From positions 25,981 to 89,980 of the forward strand of contig NZ_JAAABN010000013.1 in assembly GCF_011516765.1 (NCBI RefSeq): a DNA stretch of 64,000 nucleotides, read 5' to 3'. Source of the DNA: Acetobacter sicerae. Lineage in GTDB: Bacteria; Pseudomonadota; Alphaproteobacteria; Acetobacterales; Acetobacteraceae. The position numbers and the translations under genes are program-made. Under the pieces are notes generated by a model. The model did not search any database. It worked only from the letters and a program-made list of their open reading frames with translations, and was not told the origin of the DNA. Below are positions 19,970 through 30,440 of the stretch, piece by piece. How positions within the stretch are numbered: the stretch's first letter is position 1; each line of letters begins with the position of its first letter.

Positions 19970-22408
19970 ATGACCAATGCCCCGGACACTTCGCAGGACA
20001 CAGTGAAACCGATGACAACAGCGTTCGCCCTGTCAGTGGAAGGCATGACCTGCGCGGCCTGCGCGGCTCGGCTGGAAAAGGTCCTGAATCGCCTTCCGGG
20101 CGTGGCCGCTCACGTCAGTTTCGCGACGCACAGGGCAGCACTCACGCTCGCTCCAGACCACGCGGCTCTGAAAGATGTGACGGACGCCGTGGCGCGGGCC
20201 GGATTCAGCGTCGTTCCTGAACACGTGACCCTCGCAATCGAGGGCATGACCTGCGCCTCCTGCAGCGCCCGCCTCACCAGGGTTCTTGAGCGTCAGGAAG
20301 GCGTGTCCGCCAACATCAATCTGGCGACAGGAAAGGCCGAGATCGACTTCATCCCCGGCGCTGTCTCGGTCAATGATCTGATCGGCACCGTTACAAAAGC
20401 CGGATTCAGCGCCACAGTCGCCGGGACCGACGACACGGCCCGCAAGGCGCGACGTGAGCAGGAAAAACGCCGCCTGCAACTGGAACTGGCTGCTGGCATC
20501 CTACTGACCGCGCCACTGCTGCTGGACATGGTGGGCGGTATGCATCTCATGCTGCCGCGATGGATACAGCTTGTGCTGGCCACGCTGGTCCAGTTCGGCC
20601 TCGGTGCAAAATTCTACCGGGGAGCCTGGGCGGCGCTGCGCGGCGGTGGCGCAAACATGGATGTCCTCGTCGCCCTCGGTACAACGGTCGCGTGGTTCGC
20701 AAGCGCCGTCATCACCGTGTTCGGACTGCCCGAGCAGGTCTGGTTCGAGTCCGGTGCGACCGTTCTGACGCTGGTGACAGCAGGGCGACTGATGGAAGCA
20801 GGGGCTCGCAACCGGGCAGCGGCAGGTGTGGAGCGGCTTGCCCGTCTCCAGCCGGTCACGGCTCATGTCGAAACGCCGCAGGGCGTGCAGGATCGACCGG
20901 CGGCTTCTCTCGCTGTTGGCGATGTATTCGTCATTCGCCCCGGTGAGGCCGTGCCGACAGACGGTGTGATCCTGACCGGTGAATCCAGCCTCGATGAAGC
21001 GATGCTGACCGGGGAAAGCATGCCGGTCGGACGCGGCCCCGATGATCCGGTGCGGGGCGGCACGATTAACGGCGCCGGGGTGCTGCGAGTCCGGGCCACA
21101 GCGGTCGGCGCGGATACGGCGCTGGCGCGGATCACCCGCATGGTGGATGAGGCCGAGGGCTCGAAAGCGCCGATAGAACGGCTGGTTGATCGGGTCTCCG
21201 GAATTTTCGTGCCGGTCATCCTTGTCATCGCCCTGCTGACGCTGGCAGGCGGCTGGCTCGTCACCGGATCGTTCGACCGCAGCCTGATCAACACCGTGGC
21301 CGTGCTGGTGGTGGCCTGCCCGTGTGCGCTGGGTCTCGCCACACCGACGGCGATCATGGTGGGAGCCGGTCGTGGGGCGGCGGCGGGTCTGCTGTTCCGT
21401 TCCGCCGAAGCGCTGGAACAGACGGGACGTATCGGCGTCCTGCTGATGGACAAGACCGGCACCCTGACGGAAGGACGACCGCAGGTTGCAGGCGTATTTC
21501 CGCAAGGTGACGCGACAGAGATTTCGCTGCTCGCCCTGGCGGCAGGGCTGGAAGGCGATTCCTCACATCCGTTGGCCAGAGCCGTGCGGGAGACCGCGAC
21601 TGCACGGCAGATCGCGCCTGAAGTGATTGAGGGAAACAGGGCCGTCGCCGGACATGGTCTGGAAGGTCTTCATGAAGGCGTTGTCGTCCGACTGGGCTCG
21701 GCACGTTTCCTTGAGAAAACACCGTCCGGTGCAGCCGAGGAAGCAATGTTGTCAGGACAAACGCTGATCGGCGTCGAAAGAGATGGCCAGCTTCTGGGCT
21801 GGATTGCTGTTGCCGATACCATCCGGCCCGACGCGGCTCAGGCTATTGGCCTGCTGAAACGATACGGCATTCTCCCCATCATGGTGACCGGTGACACACA
21901 GGCAGCCGCACGCCGGGTCGCGGAAGCCGTGGGAATTTCCGACATACGGGCCGAGGTGCTCCCCGGCGACAAGGCGGACGCCGTGAAACAGGCACGGGCT
22001 GACGCCGCCTCCGGCACGCTGATCGGTATGGTTGGCGATGGGATCAACGACGCCCCTGCCCTTGCCAGCGCCGATGTGGGCATCGCGATGGGCGGCGGCA
22101 CTGATGTCGCACTGGAAACGGCGGATGTCGTACTGATGCGCTCCCGTCTTCTGGCGCTGGTGGATGCCGTCAGTCTCTCGCGGGCGACGTCGCTCAAGAT
22201 ACGTCAGAATCTCTTTTTCGCCTGTATCTACAATGCGTTGGGCGTTCCCCTCGCCGCCTTCGGTGTCCTGCCTCCCATGCTTTCGGGAGCCGCCATGGCG
22301 ATGAGTTCCGTTTCTGTCGTAACCAGCGCGCTGCTTCTGAACCGATGGAAGCCGCTTCCCAACCCTGAATACGGACCACCGGGAATGACGGGTCACGCTC
22401 AGGAGTAG
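19970..22408 (+). CDS. copA: Copper-translocating P-type ATPase
   Basis: A P1B-type ATPase that exports Cu(I). It has two N-terminal heavy-metal-binding domains (GMTCAAC, CXXC at about 28-31, and GMTCASC about 60 residues later), eight predicted helices with the metal site CPC in VACPCALGL (about 449), the phosphorylation loop DKTGTLTEG (about 493), SSHPLA (nucleotide-binding HP) and the hinge GDGINDAPALA (about 688). The ATG at 19970 is preceded by GAGG; the frame to 19910 is too long. About 812 residues. copZ follows 76 bp downstream, making an export/chaperone pair. No CueR-type operator was recognised in the 154-bp upstream gap. Confidence 0.96.
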   Translation: MTNAPDTSQDTVKPMTTAFALSVEGMTCAACAARLEKVLNRLPGVAAHVSFATHRAALTLAPDHAALKDVTDAVARAGFSVVPEHVTLAIEGMTCASCSARLTRVLERQEGVSANINLATGKAEIDFIPGAVSVNDLIGTVTKAGFSATVAGTDDTARKARREQEKRRLQLELAAGILLTAPLLLDMVGGMHLMLPRWIQLVLATLVQFGLGAKFYRGAWAALRGGGANMDVLVALGTTVAWFASAVITVFGLPEQVWFESGATVLTLVTAGRLMEAGARNRAAAGVERLARLQPVTAHVETPQGVQDRPAASLAVGDVFVIRPGEAVPTDGVILTGESSLDEAMLTGESMPVGRGPDDPVRGGTINGAGVLRVRATAVGADTALARITRMVDEAEGSKAPIERLVDRVSGIFVPVILVIALLTLAGGWLVTGSFDRSLINTVAVLVVACPCALGLATPTAIMVGAGRGAAAGLLFRSAEALEQTGRIGVLLMDKTGTLTEGRPQVAGVFPQGDATEISLLALAAGLEGDSSHPLARAVRETATARQIAPEVIEGNRAVAGHGLEGLHEGVVVRLGSARFLEKTPSGAAEEAMLSGQTLIGVERDGQLLGWIAVADTIRPDAAQAIGLLKRYGILPIMVTGDTQAAARRVAEAVGISDIRAEVLPGDKADAVKQARADAASGTLIGMVGDGINDAPALASADVGIAMGGGTDVALETADVVLMRSRLLALVDAVSLSRATSLKIRQNLFFACIYNALGVPLAAFGVLPPMLSGAAMAMSSVSVVTSALLLNRWKPLPNPEYGPPGMTGHAQE

Positions 22409-22484
22409 ACAAGCCCGCCCTGTCTGTGGATGCTTGCAGAAAGCTGATCGGAAGATCGGACGCCAGTTTTCAGGGAGAACGACC

Positions 22485-22694
22485 ATGGAATCCACAACAC
22501 TCATGGTGGAAGGCATGACCTGCGAGGGATGTGTGTCATCCATCAAACATGCGCTGGAAGGTATTCCCGGTGTGAAATCGGCCGTGCCGTCTCTGGAAAA
22601 AGGCACTGTGAAGATTGACTATGATCCCAAGGAAACGGGGCCACGCAATTTCGCGCCTTCCATCGAAGCCGCAGGGTTCGAAGTGGTCGGCTGA
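22485..22694 (+). CDS. copZ: Copper chaperone, heavy-metal-associated domain protein
   Basis: A 69-residue, one-domain HMA protein with the metal motif GMTCEGC near its N-terminus and the usual beta-alpha-beta-beta-alpha-beta length. The start at 22485 has AGGGAGAA upstream; the longer frame from 22434 is not needed. By context it should deliver cytosolic Cu(I) to CopA. The CXXC middle residues are Glu-Gly rather than the more common Ala-Ala/Ala-Ser/His-Cys types, which may affect partner choice. Confidence 0.88.
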   Translation: MESTTLMVEGMTCEGCVSSIKHALEGIPGVKSAVPSLEKGTVKIDYDPKETGPRNFAPSIEAAGFEVVG

Positions 22695-22813
22695 TTTCCG
22701 GGCGTATCACGCTGCGATATCATGCGGGCGTCATGCGGACAGCACGCGGGGGGAATGCCGTCATCCGTCTTCCCCGATGCTGGTAGTCATGGCAGAAGCC
22801 GTGAGAGGATGGC

Positions 22814-23182
22814 ATGAACGCAAGTCCGATCTGCCTGACCAGAATTCGAGACGAACGAGGAATGACTGTGGCGTCTTCAACCAGTTCCAGCCTGCGCAGA
22901 AACGTCAGAAAGTGGCTTGTTCCAGGCGTAATTCTCTGTCTTTCGGGCTGTGCCGCCGAGACCGGGCGGATGTGGAACGACACAGACGTGTCATGCCTTC
23001 GCAAGCAGATGGGCAGCGCCGTCCATCTGTCATTCCCACTGGCTGCGAACACCTGCCAGCGGATGACCAATCATGGCTTCATGTTTGGTGAGGCGACCGC
23101 GAAACCCATTCCGCTTGAGCTGCACAATGCGCCAGATCTGCAGGCGTTGGCGGAAGAATATAACTACAGCTACAAGAAGTAA
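22814..23182 (+). CDS. Small predicted lipoprotein of unknown function
   Basis: The frame is 122 residues. A basic stretch (LRRNVRKW) and hydrophobic core end in the lipobox CLSGC, so the mature protein should be a lipid-anchored domain of about 75 residues facing the periplasm, with two further cysteines (VSCLRKQ, NTCQRM) that could form a disulfide. The ATG at 22814 has a good GAGAGG SD; ATG 22862 would give a more ordinary signal-peptide length but has GAGGA directly abutting it. Not recognised as a known family. It follows copZ by 119 bp on the same strand. Confidence 0.6.
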   Translation: MNASPICLTRIRDERGMTVASSTSSSLRRNVRKWLVPGVILCLSGCAAETGRMWNDTDVSCLRKQMGSAVHLSFPLAANTCQRMTNHGFMFGEATAKPIPLELHNAPDLQALAEEYNYSYKK

Positions 23183-23188
23183 GCGGCC

Positions 23189-23749
23189 TCAGCTTTCCAG
23201 TTCGACATCCCAATAGAGATAGTCGCGCCAGCTATCGTGCAGATAGTTTGGCGGGAAAGCGCGTCCGTTATCCTGTAATTCCCATGAAGACGGCTGTGCA
23301 GGCTGCCTGCGGGGAAACATGCGGATTTCATGTGGCATCCGCGATCCTTTGAGCAGATTGCAGGAACTGCACGCGGTCACGATATTTTCCCACGTTGTTC
23401 GTCCGCCGCGACTGCGGGGGATGACATGATCGAATGTCAGGTCATGGGTGGGAAGCTGGTCATGGCAATACTGGCAGGAGAAATTGTCCCGCAGAAAAAG
23501 ATTGAAGCGGGTAAAGGCCGGCCTGCGCGCTGTCGGAACATATTCCTTTAGTGCGATGACGCTCGGAAGCCGCATGCTACAGCTTGGAGAATGTACTTCC
23601 TCATCATATTCGCTCAGAACCGATACACGGTCGAGGCAGACAGCCTTGATCGTGTCCTGCCATGACCAGAGCGAAAGCGGAAAGTAGGAAAGTGGTCTGA
23701 AATCTGCGTTCAAAACGAGCGATGGATAGTGCATACTGCCAGCCGACAA
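23189..23749 (-). CDS. HNH endonuclease family protein
   Basis: A 186-residue protein with a zinc-dependent HNH module: CQYCHDQLPTHDLTFDHVIPRSRGG (listed as motif pieces CQYC, LTFDHVIPRSRGG) followed by WENIVTACSSCN, giving the two CXXC zinc pairs and the catalytic DH. The conserved N-terminus LVLNADFRPLSYFPLS is shared with a widespread bacterial HNH group of unknown role. TTG at 23749 has a good AAGGAAG SD 8 nt away; ATG 23734 is the alternative. Divergent from gluQ. No toxin/immunity partner or phage genes are visible, so a housekeeping role is likelier than restriction. Confidence 0.83.
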   Translation of the reverse strand: MSAGSMHYPSLVLNADFRPLSYFPLSLWSWQDTIKAVCLDRVSVLSEYDEEVHSPSCSMRLPSVIALKEYVPTARRPAFTRFNLFLRDNFSCQYCHDQLPTHDLTFDHVIPRSRGGRTTWENIVTACSSCNLLKGSRMPHEIRMFPRRQPAQPSSWELQDNGRAFPPNYLHDSWRDYLYWDVELES

Positions 23750-23952
23750 GGCGCGCTTCCTTTTCCCGGAGACGGCTCATGATCCGCTTTTGGCAAACTC
23801 GAAACTGCACACCAAAGGGTCACGCGTCGTCGAGAAGTGTTATTAAAATATAAGCGCAGCTTTTTTCAGACTGCAAGGAAAGTTCGCGCGACAAAACATG
23901 AGGTTTCCGTGACAGTCGGTCGGAACACCCTTTTTCCGTTCAGTGCCGGAGC

Positions 23953-24831
23953 ATGACAACGCCAGCTTTTTGCAAGCAGGACCATTGGGTTACGCGCTTT
24001 GCGCCAAGTCCCACCGGCCCCCTGCACCTCGGTCATATTGCCGCTGCTTTTTTTGCCCGGCGCCATGCGGATCACGGCGGGCAGTTCCTGCTGCGTATCG
24101 AAGACATCGATACGGTGCGCTGTCGCGAGACTTTCATTCAGGAAGCACTGGACGATCTGGCGTGGACCGGACTGCACTGGGAAAAAGAGGTTCTCCGCCA
24201 GTCGGAACGCATGCCGCTCTATCAGGAAACCCTTGATACCCTCCGGCACAAGGGACTGGTCTATCCCTGCTTCTGCACACGGGCGGATGTAGCGCGGGAA
24301 GCGGCGGCGGCATTTTCCGCTCCCCATCATGCCCCGGACGGCAGCCTGCTTTACCCCGGCACATGCCGTCTGCTGGATGACGCCGAGCGCGCCCGACGGA
24401 TCGCGGCCGGCACGCCTTACGCTTTGCGGCTCGACGTGCAGAAGGCGTTAGACAGGCTGGGCACGCCGTCCCTCTCCTATCATGAACTGGGTCGCGGGCC
24501 TGTCACCTGTCATCCCGGCCTGTTCGGAGATGTGGTGCTGGCGCGGAAAGATATTCCCGCATCCTACCATCTGTGCGTCACACATGATGACGCCGCTCAG
24601 GGCGTGACACTCGTAACCCGAGGGGAAGAACTTCGGGATGTCACGGCCATTCATCGCCTGTTGCAGGAACTGATGAAATGGCCGGAACCCGTTTACGCCT
24701 TTCACCCGCTTCTCGTGGATTCGACAGGTAAAAAACTGTCCAAACGCGATGGCGCTCTGTCCATCAGGGCCATGCGTGAGAGCGGCATGAGCCCTGAGGA
24801 AGTGCGCAAGGCAGCAGGCGTTACGCTCTGA
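23953..24831 (+). CDS. gluQ: Glutamyl-Q tRNA(Asp) synthetase
   Basis: A truncated glutamyl-tRNA synthetase paralogue that attaches Glu to queuosine at position 34 of tRNA(Asp). The 292 residues include the HIGH-like HLGHIAA, RIEDIDTVR, zinc-ligand cysteines (CFCTRADV and a later YPGTC), and the KMSKS-like KLSKRDGA, and lack an anticodon-binding domain. The ATG at 23953 has GGAG just upstream. Length is typical of the family. Confidence 0.94.
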   Translation: MTTPAFCKQDHWVTRFAPSPTGPLHLGHIAAAFFARRHADHGGQFLLRIEDIDTVRCRETFIQEALDDLAWTGLHWEKEVLRQSERMPLYQETLDTLRHKGLVYPCFCTRADVAREAAAAFSAPHHAPDGSLLYPGTCRLLDDAERARRIAAGTPYALRLDVQKALDRLGTPSLSYHELGRGPVTCHPGLFGDVVLARKDIPASYHLCVTHDDAAQGVTLVTRGEELRDVTAIHRLLQELMKWPEPVYAFHPLLVDSTGKKLSKRDGALSIRAMRESGMSPEEVRKAAGVTL

Positions 24832-24936
24832 GGGGCCAGGACCTGTTACACAGAAACACTGAAATCGCTCGTAAGGACAGTCATTCTCCGCCGTGTCGTA
24901 ACCCGACATGATTTAATACGGAGATTTAAGAGTTAA

Positions 24937-26244
24937 ATGACTTCTTACACGTCACGCTGGACCATTGCAGACGCCCTCAAGGTACACGCGGACGACCCGA
25001 CTACCACCATGCCCGTGATTGACCAGAACTTCCCGACAATGGATGAGTCGGTGATGATCTGGGACACAGGCGCACTTCGCAACATTCACGGCCAGACCGT
25101 CACATTTAAGGGGTGGCACGTTATCTGGTCGCTCGCGGTCGACAAGATCGACCTGAACAATGATGACATTTATGACGAATGGCATTCCCGCAACGACCGC
25201 GCCTATATCGGTTACTGGTATTCCCGTACGGGCAATGGCGCTGACTGGCAGTGGGGCGGCCGCCTCCTGAACACCTCCGCCGATCTCCGTCCGCATGAAT
25301 GGTCCGGTGGACTGGTCATGCGCGAAGGCACGGGCAATGTCGTCGACATGTTCTATACATCAGAAGCGGATTCCCCGATCAACCAGTCCGTTCCGTCTGT
25401 TTCCACGGGACAGATCTTCGCTGATGCAAACGGCGTCTGGTTCGGAGGCTTCAAGACCACGACGGAAATGTTCTCGGCTGACGGCATTCACAACGCCAAT
25501 TCCCAGCAGGACGAATATTTTGACTTCCGCGACCCGCATCCGTTCGTAAATCCGGCAGATGGCCGCGTCTATTGCCTCTATGAGAGCAATGTCGCCGGTA
25601 TGCGCGGTGAATTTACAATTGGCAGCGAAGAACAGGGTGTTCTCCCTCCCGGTTTTGCTGTCGATGCCGGCGCACAGTATGGCGCTGCCTCCATCGGCAT
25701 CGCGGTGCTGGATGACGGCGCTTACAAGAGTGGTGATTTTTCCGCCACACGCTGGACACAGCTTGACCCGCTGGTCACGGCTCTGGGTGTGAACGATCAG
25801 ATGGAACGTCCGCATATCGTGTTCCGTGACAACCTGACCTATCTGTTCACGATCAGTCATCACAGCACTTACAGCGGTGGTCTGTCCGGCCCGGACGGCG
25901 TTTACGGCTTTGTCTCCGAAGACGGTCTCTTCGGTCCCTACAAGCCGCTGAACTCCTCCGGTCTGGTTCTGGGCAATCCGTCGAGCGCACCTTACGAAAC
26001 CTATTCCCACTTCGTGGACCCGGATGGTTACGTGCAGGCGTTCATCGACACACTCCCGGCTCCGGGAGAAGACCCCAACACCCCCTCGACTTTCCGGATT
26101 GGCGCGACCCTTTCACCAACCGTGAAACTCGAACTCGACGGTGACCGCACCTTCATCTCGGAAGTTCACGGTTATGGTCAGGTCTATGCGCAGGCTGCGT
26201 GGCCGGTAGGCAATGCGTGGGATCATCGTCCGGCAACGGTCTGA
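24937..26244 (+). CDS. Levansucrase (GH68)
   Basis: This enzyme transfers fructose from sucrose to make levan or fructo-oligosaccharides, or hydrolyses sucrose. Catalytic residues fit GH68: nucleophile Asp43 (IWDTGAL), transition-state stabiliser Asp199 (FRDPHPF) and acid/base Glu290 (QMERPHIVF). At 435 residues it resembles the short Zymomonas-type enzyme. No signal peptide is visible (MTSYTSRWTIADALK), unlike the Gluconacetobacter diazotrophicus LsdA precursor, so export would be leaderless or absent. GGAGA lies upstream of the ATG and a strong terminator follows, so it is a single-gene unit. No levanase or sucrose uptake gene is nearby. Confidence 0.95.
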   Translation: MTSYTSRWTIADALKVHADDPTTTMPVIDQNFPTMDESVMIWDTGALRNIHGQTVTFKGWHVIWSLAVDKIDLNNDDIYDEWHSRNDRAYIGYWYSRTGNGADWQWGGRLLNTSADLRPHEWSGGLVMREGTGNVVDMFYTSEADSPINQSVPSVSTGQIFADANGVWFGGFKTTTEMFSADGIHNANSQQDEYFDFRDPHPFVNPADGRVYCLYESNVAGMRGEFTIGSEEQGVLPPGFAVDAGAQYGAASIGIAVLDDGAYKSGDFSATRWTQLDPLVTALGVNDQMERPHIVFRDNLTYLFTISHHSTYSGGLSGPDGVYGFVSEDGLFGPYKPLNSSGLVLGNPSSAPYETYSHFVDPDGYVQAFIDTLPAPGEDPNTPSTFRIGATLSPTVKLELDGDRTFISEVHGYGQVYAQAAWPVGNAWDHRPATV

Positions 26245-26310
26245 TCTTCCTGCATCGCTGCAGCGGGTCATGATTCCGTGATCTGACTGTGTTTTTTACA
26301 GGAACCGGAG

Positions 26311-26339
26311 ACCGGCGTTGCCATGCAGCGCCGGTTTTC
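26311..26339 (+). terminator. Rho-independent terminator after levansucrase gene
   Basis: An 11-bp stem (ACCGGCGTTGC with GCAGCGCCGGT, one T-G pair) with loop CAT is followed by TTTTCT. It lies 67 bp past the levansucrase stop and about 170 bp before the next gene. Confidence 0.85.
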
Positions 26340-26359
26340 TGGTGTCTGTTGAATCCTGA

Positions 26360-27712
<1,353 letters not shown>

Positions 27713-27729
27713 AAGGAGACAGGCTCGCC

Positions 27730-28950
27730 ATGACTGCTACTGCCTCGGGGCCGACGCTTGCCCATCGTCTTGAAGGACTTCCCGCTCCCGCGACCATCGA
27801 AATGGCGCGACGGGCCAGAGAACTGAGAGCCGAAGGGCACGGGGTTATTTCGCTGGCGCTCGGCGAGCCTGATTTTCCAACGCCTGCCGTTGCTATTGAG
27901 GCAGCGCATCAGGCCGCGCTGGCGGGCAAGACAAAATACCCGCCAGTGGACGGCACGCCGGAACTGAAAGCCGCCGTCGCCCGCAAGTTCAGCCGTGAAA
28001 ACGGGCTGGACTTCGCCGCCGACGAACTGATGGTCTCAAACGGCGGCAAACAGGTGATCTTCAACGCCTTCATGGCGACGATCAATCCCGGTGACGAAGT
28101 CGTGGTCCCTGCCCCTTACTGGGTGAGCTATCCCCTGATCGCCAGAATGTTCGGTGGCGTACCGGTCCATCCAGTCTGCGACGAAGCGGATGGTTTCAGT
28201 CTGAAGCCTGAGCGTCTCGCTGCTGTCATGACGCCGCGCACCAAATGGCTGGTGCTAAATTTTCCGAACAACCCAACGGGAGGGCTGTGTTCGGAAGACG
28301 ACCTGCGCGGGATTGCCGAAGTCCTGCGCGCTTATCCAGCTGTCTGGATTCTGTCTGACGAGATCTATGAGCATCTCGTCTTCGACAATAATCGTTTCAC
28401 TTCTTTCGCCGCGATTGCACCTGACCTGAAAGACCGCATCGTCACCATGAATGGTGTCGCCAAGGCCTATGCCATGACCGGCTGGCGCGTGGGTTATGCT
28501 GGTGGTCCCAAGCGTCTGATCGCCGCGATGCGCAGCGTCCAGAGCAACGCAACATCAGGCGTCTGTACGGTCGCGCAGGCGGCCGCGGCGGCGGCGCTGG
28601 ACAGTGCGCCGGATCTGATCCGGGACATGGTCGCTACCTATGAACGTCGGCGGAACCTGATGGTCGCCGCCCTGCGCGACATTCCCGGTCTGACCTGCGC
28701 CAATCCTGCGGGCGCTTTCTATGTCTATCCGGGTATCGCCGGGTGCCTCGGCCGCGTTACTGCCGGAGGACGCAGGCTGGACACCGATACCGATTTCGCC
28801 ATGGCGTTACTGGAAGAAGCACATGTCGCCACTGTGCCGGGCAGCGCCTTCGGGCTGGCGCCGTATCTGCGGTTGTCCTGTGCGACGGCGGATGCTGCAC
28901 TGAAAGAAGCGTGTAAGCGGGTAGAAGGGTTTGTTGGGGCGTTGCGCTAG
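27730..28950 (+). CDS. Aspartate-type aminotransferase (PLP, class I), copy 2
   Basis: A 406-residue paralogue of the preceding gene with parallel motifs: SLALGEPDFPTPAVA, NFPNNPTGGLCS, the lysine loop [17 protein letters not shown] and LRLSCATADAAL. SD AAGGAG lies 5-10 nt upstream of the ATG. Divergence is spread along the length, so the duplication is not recent. Tandem placement suggests split substrate preference, for example aspartate versus aromatic or prephenate-like acceptors; this is inference. Convergent with the AraC regulator. Confidence 0.92.
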   Translation: MTATASGPTLAHRLEGLPAPATIEMARRARELRAEGHGVISLALGEPDFPTPAVAIEAAHQAALAGKTKYPPVDGTPELKAAVARKFSRENGLDFAADELMVSNGGKQVIFNAFMATINPGDEVVVPAPYWVSYPLIARMFGGVPVHPVCDEADGFSLKPERLAAVMTPRTKWLVLNFPNNPTGGLCSEDDLRGIAEVLRAYPAVWILSDEIYEHLVFDNNRFTSFAAIAPDLKDRIVTMNGVAKAYAMTGWRVGYAGGPKRLIAAMRSVQSNATSGVCTVAQAAAAAALDSAPDLIRDMVATYERRRNLMVAALRDIPGLTCANPAGAFYVYPGIAGCLGRVTAGGRRLDTDTDFAMALLEEAHVATVPGSAFGLAPYLRLSCATADAALKEACKRVEGFVGALR

Positions 28951-29021
28951 GGGCCGGTTTGGGGGGAGAGCGGCATGTCGGCTATCAGAATAAACCATGA
29001 CAAAGCCTGCCAGCTTCGTGT

Positions 29022-29834
29022 TCACATTGAAGCCGTTGCTCCACTGCGGCAGCGTTGTGCATAGGCGCTGGGGCTGTATCCAGTGCCTTTTCTAAAAGCC
29101 GCAGCAAACGCGCCCAGACTTTCGTAACCGACTGCGGCGGCGACATCGGTCACACGCTCGCGTCGCGCCAGCCTTTCCTGCGCATTAAGAATACGCAGGC
29201 GCTGTCGCCAGACTGAAAACTGCATGCCCGTATCGGCGGTAAAATGCCGAATGAACGACCGCAAAGACATTCCTGCCATATCCGCCCACTCCTGCTGCCC
29301 TCGTGAATCAGAGGGAGTGACGCTCAGGGCTTCTGCGACCCGCTTTAGCCGGGCATCTTCGGGAAAAGGCAGTGAAACAGAATGACGCGGAATGGACAGG
29401 AATTCATCCCAGAAGCTTTCGGCCAGCCTTGTAAAACTGTCCTGCCATGCTTCCTCTTTGGCATTTTGCGACAGACGTTCAACCTGAGCCATCAGTAATC
29501 GCGTGCAGTCCGCCAGAAAAGGCCTGTGTGCAACTGAAGAATACCTCTCAGCAGCAATATACAGACTCCAGCCTGCAATAGCGCCGTGGGAGCGCGCCTC
29601 ATGAAAAAAGCCGGGAGGCAGCCAGAGAAGCTGCCCCGGCCCGATCAGCCAATAGGAATTTTGAATCATCACGGCCATAACACCGCTTTTCACAACGAAT
29701 ATCTGCCCCTTTTCGTGAACATGCAGGTCAGTGGTCCGGCGGTTCGTCTGTCTTACGGGACTTCCAGATAGCCAGGGAGCGCCACATGACGGAGCAGGAT
29801 TTTCTGATAAAAAGGAAAACGATTTGGCGTGCAT
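29022..29834 (-). CDS. AraC-family transcriptional regulator
   Basis: The 270-residue protein has a cupin-like N-terminal sensor (LHVHEKGQIFVVKSG; LLWLPPGFFHEA) and a C-terminal double helix-turn-helix: MAGMSLRSFIRHFTADTG, then VTDVAAAVGYESLGAFAAAFRKGTGYSPSAYAQR. This is the cupin-AraC class. The ATG at 29834 lacks a clear SD. It is divergent from a SnoaL-like gene across 93 bp, which makes that gene its most likely target. Confidence 0.9.
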   Translation of the reverse strand: MHAKSFSFLSENPAPSCGAPWLSGSPVRQTNRRTTDLHVHEKGQIFVVKSGVMAVMIQNSYWLIGPGQLLWLPPGFFHEARSHGAIAGWSLYIAAERYSSVAHRPFLADCTRLLMAQVERLSQNAKEEAWQDSFTRLAESFWDEFLSIPRHSVSLPFPEDARLKRVAEALSVTPSDSRGQQEWADMAGMSLRSFIRHFTADTGMQFSVWRQRLRILNAQERLARRERVTDVAAAVGYESLGAFAAAFRKGTGYSPSAYAQRCRSGATASM

Positions 29835-29878
29835 GAGTCGAATTATGGCCTACAGTCGACAGAATGCCAAAAGCATCT

Positions 29879-29921
29879 CCTTTAAAATCTTCTGGTCCAC
29901 TCAATCCACAAGATTAAAAGG
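29879..29921. promoter_or_regulatory. Inverted repeat in the araC-type/SnoaL-like divergent gap
   Basis: CCTTTAAAATCTT (29879-29891) is nearly the reverse complement of AAGATTAAAAGG (29910-29921), one indel apart, spaced 18 bp. The right arm overlaps the SD of the SnoaL-like gene. It could be an operator for the divergent AraC regulator or an mRNA hairpin that hides the SD. Confidence 0.4.
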
Positions 29922-29927
29922 TGTCCC

Positions 29928-30323
29928 ATGTCCTCCACACACCACGAGCAGATCATCCGGGAAATGTTCGCCACATTTACGGATTTTGGCTCAACTCCGG
30001 ATAGGCTGTTTGATTTCATGACGTCGGATTATCGGCAATATGTCGATGGACGTGAAATGACGTTGGGCGATTTCCAGGCCCATACACATGCCTTGCGCAA
30101 CACTCTTAGCGCGTTGGAAATAGATATTCAGCATATTGTATGTGAAGGCGATAAAGCAGCCACCGTTCACATGGCGCGTGCAACACGTCGCTCCGGCGAG
30201 CAAAGTCTGATCAAGGTCGTTGCCTTTTATCAGTTCCGAGAAGGACGCATCTGTCTTGTGGATGAACTGACGCACGTTCTGGAAGGAAGTGAAAGCGATC
30301 AGGCGCTTGGAGCATTACAATGA
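29928..30323 (+). CDS. SnoaL-like/NTF2-fold small protein
   Basis: A 131-residue protein with the pattern of the SnoaL-like polyketide cyclase/NTF2 fold: a helical N-terminus (IIREMFATF), FDFMTSDYRQYVDG, a central helix, then strands ending VAFYQFREGRICLVDELTHVL. SD AAGG precedes the ATG by 8 nt. No catalytic residues can be assigned. Divergence from the AraC regulator suggests an inducible detoxifying or metabolite-binding protein, which is inference. Confidence 0.75.
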   Translation: MSSTHHEQIIREMFATFTDFGSTPDRLFDFMTSDYRQYVDGREMTLGDFQAHTHALRNTLSALEIDIQHIVCEGDKAATVHMARATRRSGEQSLIKVVAFYQFREGRICLVDELTHVLEGSESDQALGALQ

Positions 30324-30440
30324 GGGAACCCGGTCAATACGAGTAGATGTTCTCTTTCCGGATATGGAGTGTCAGCTTTCGGAAAACGCAAACGAACCGC
30401 TGAACGGCAGACAGGATACGCCCCGCAGAAAGCTCCTGCG

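Noticed and set aside
19816..20046. Extension of the TadE-like gene to 20046
   Set aside because: It would run into copA on the opposite strand and place the membrane signature about 110 residues in, which is unlike the family.
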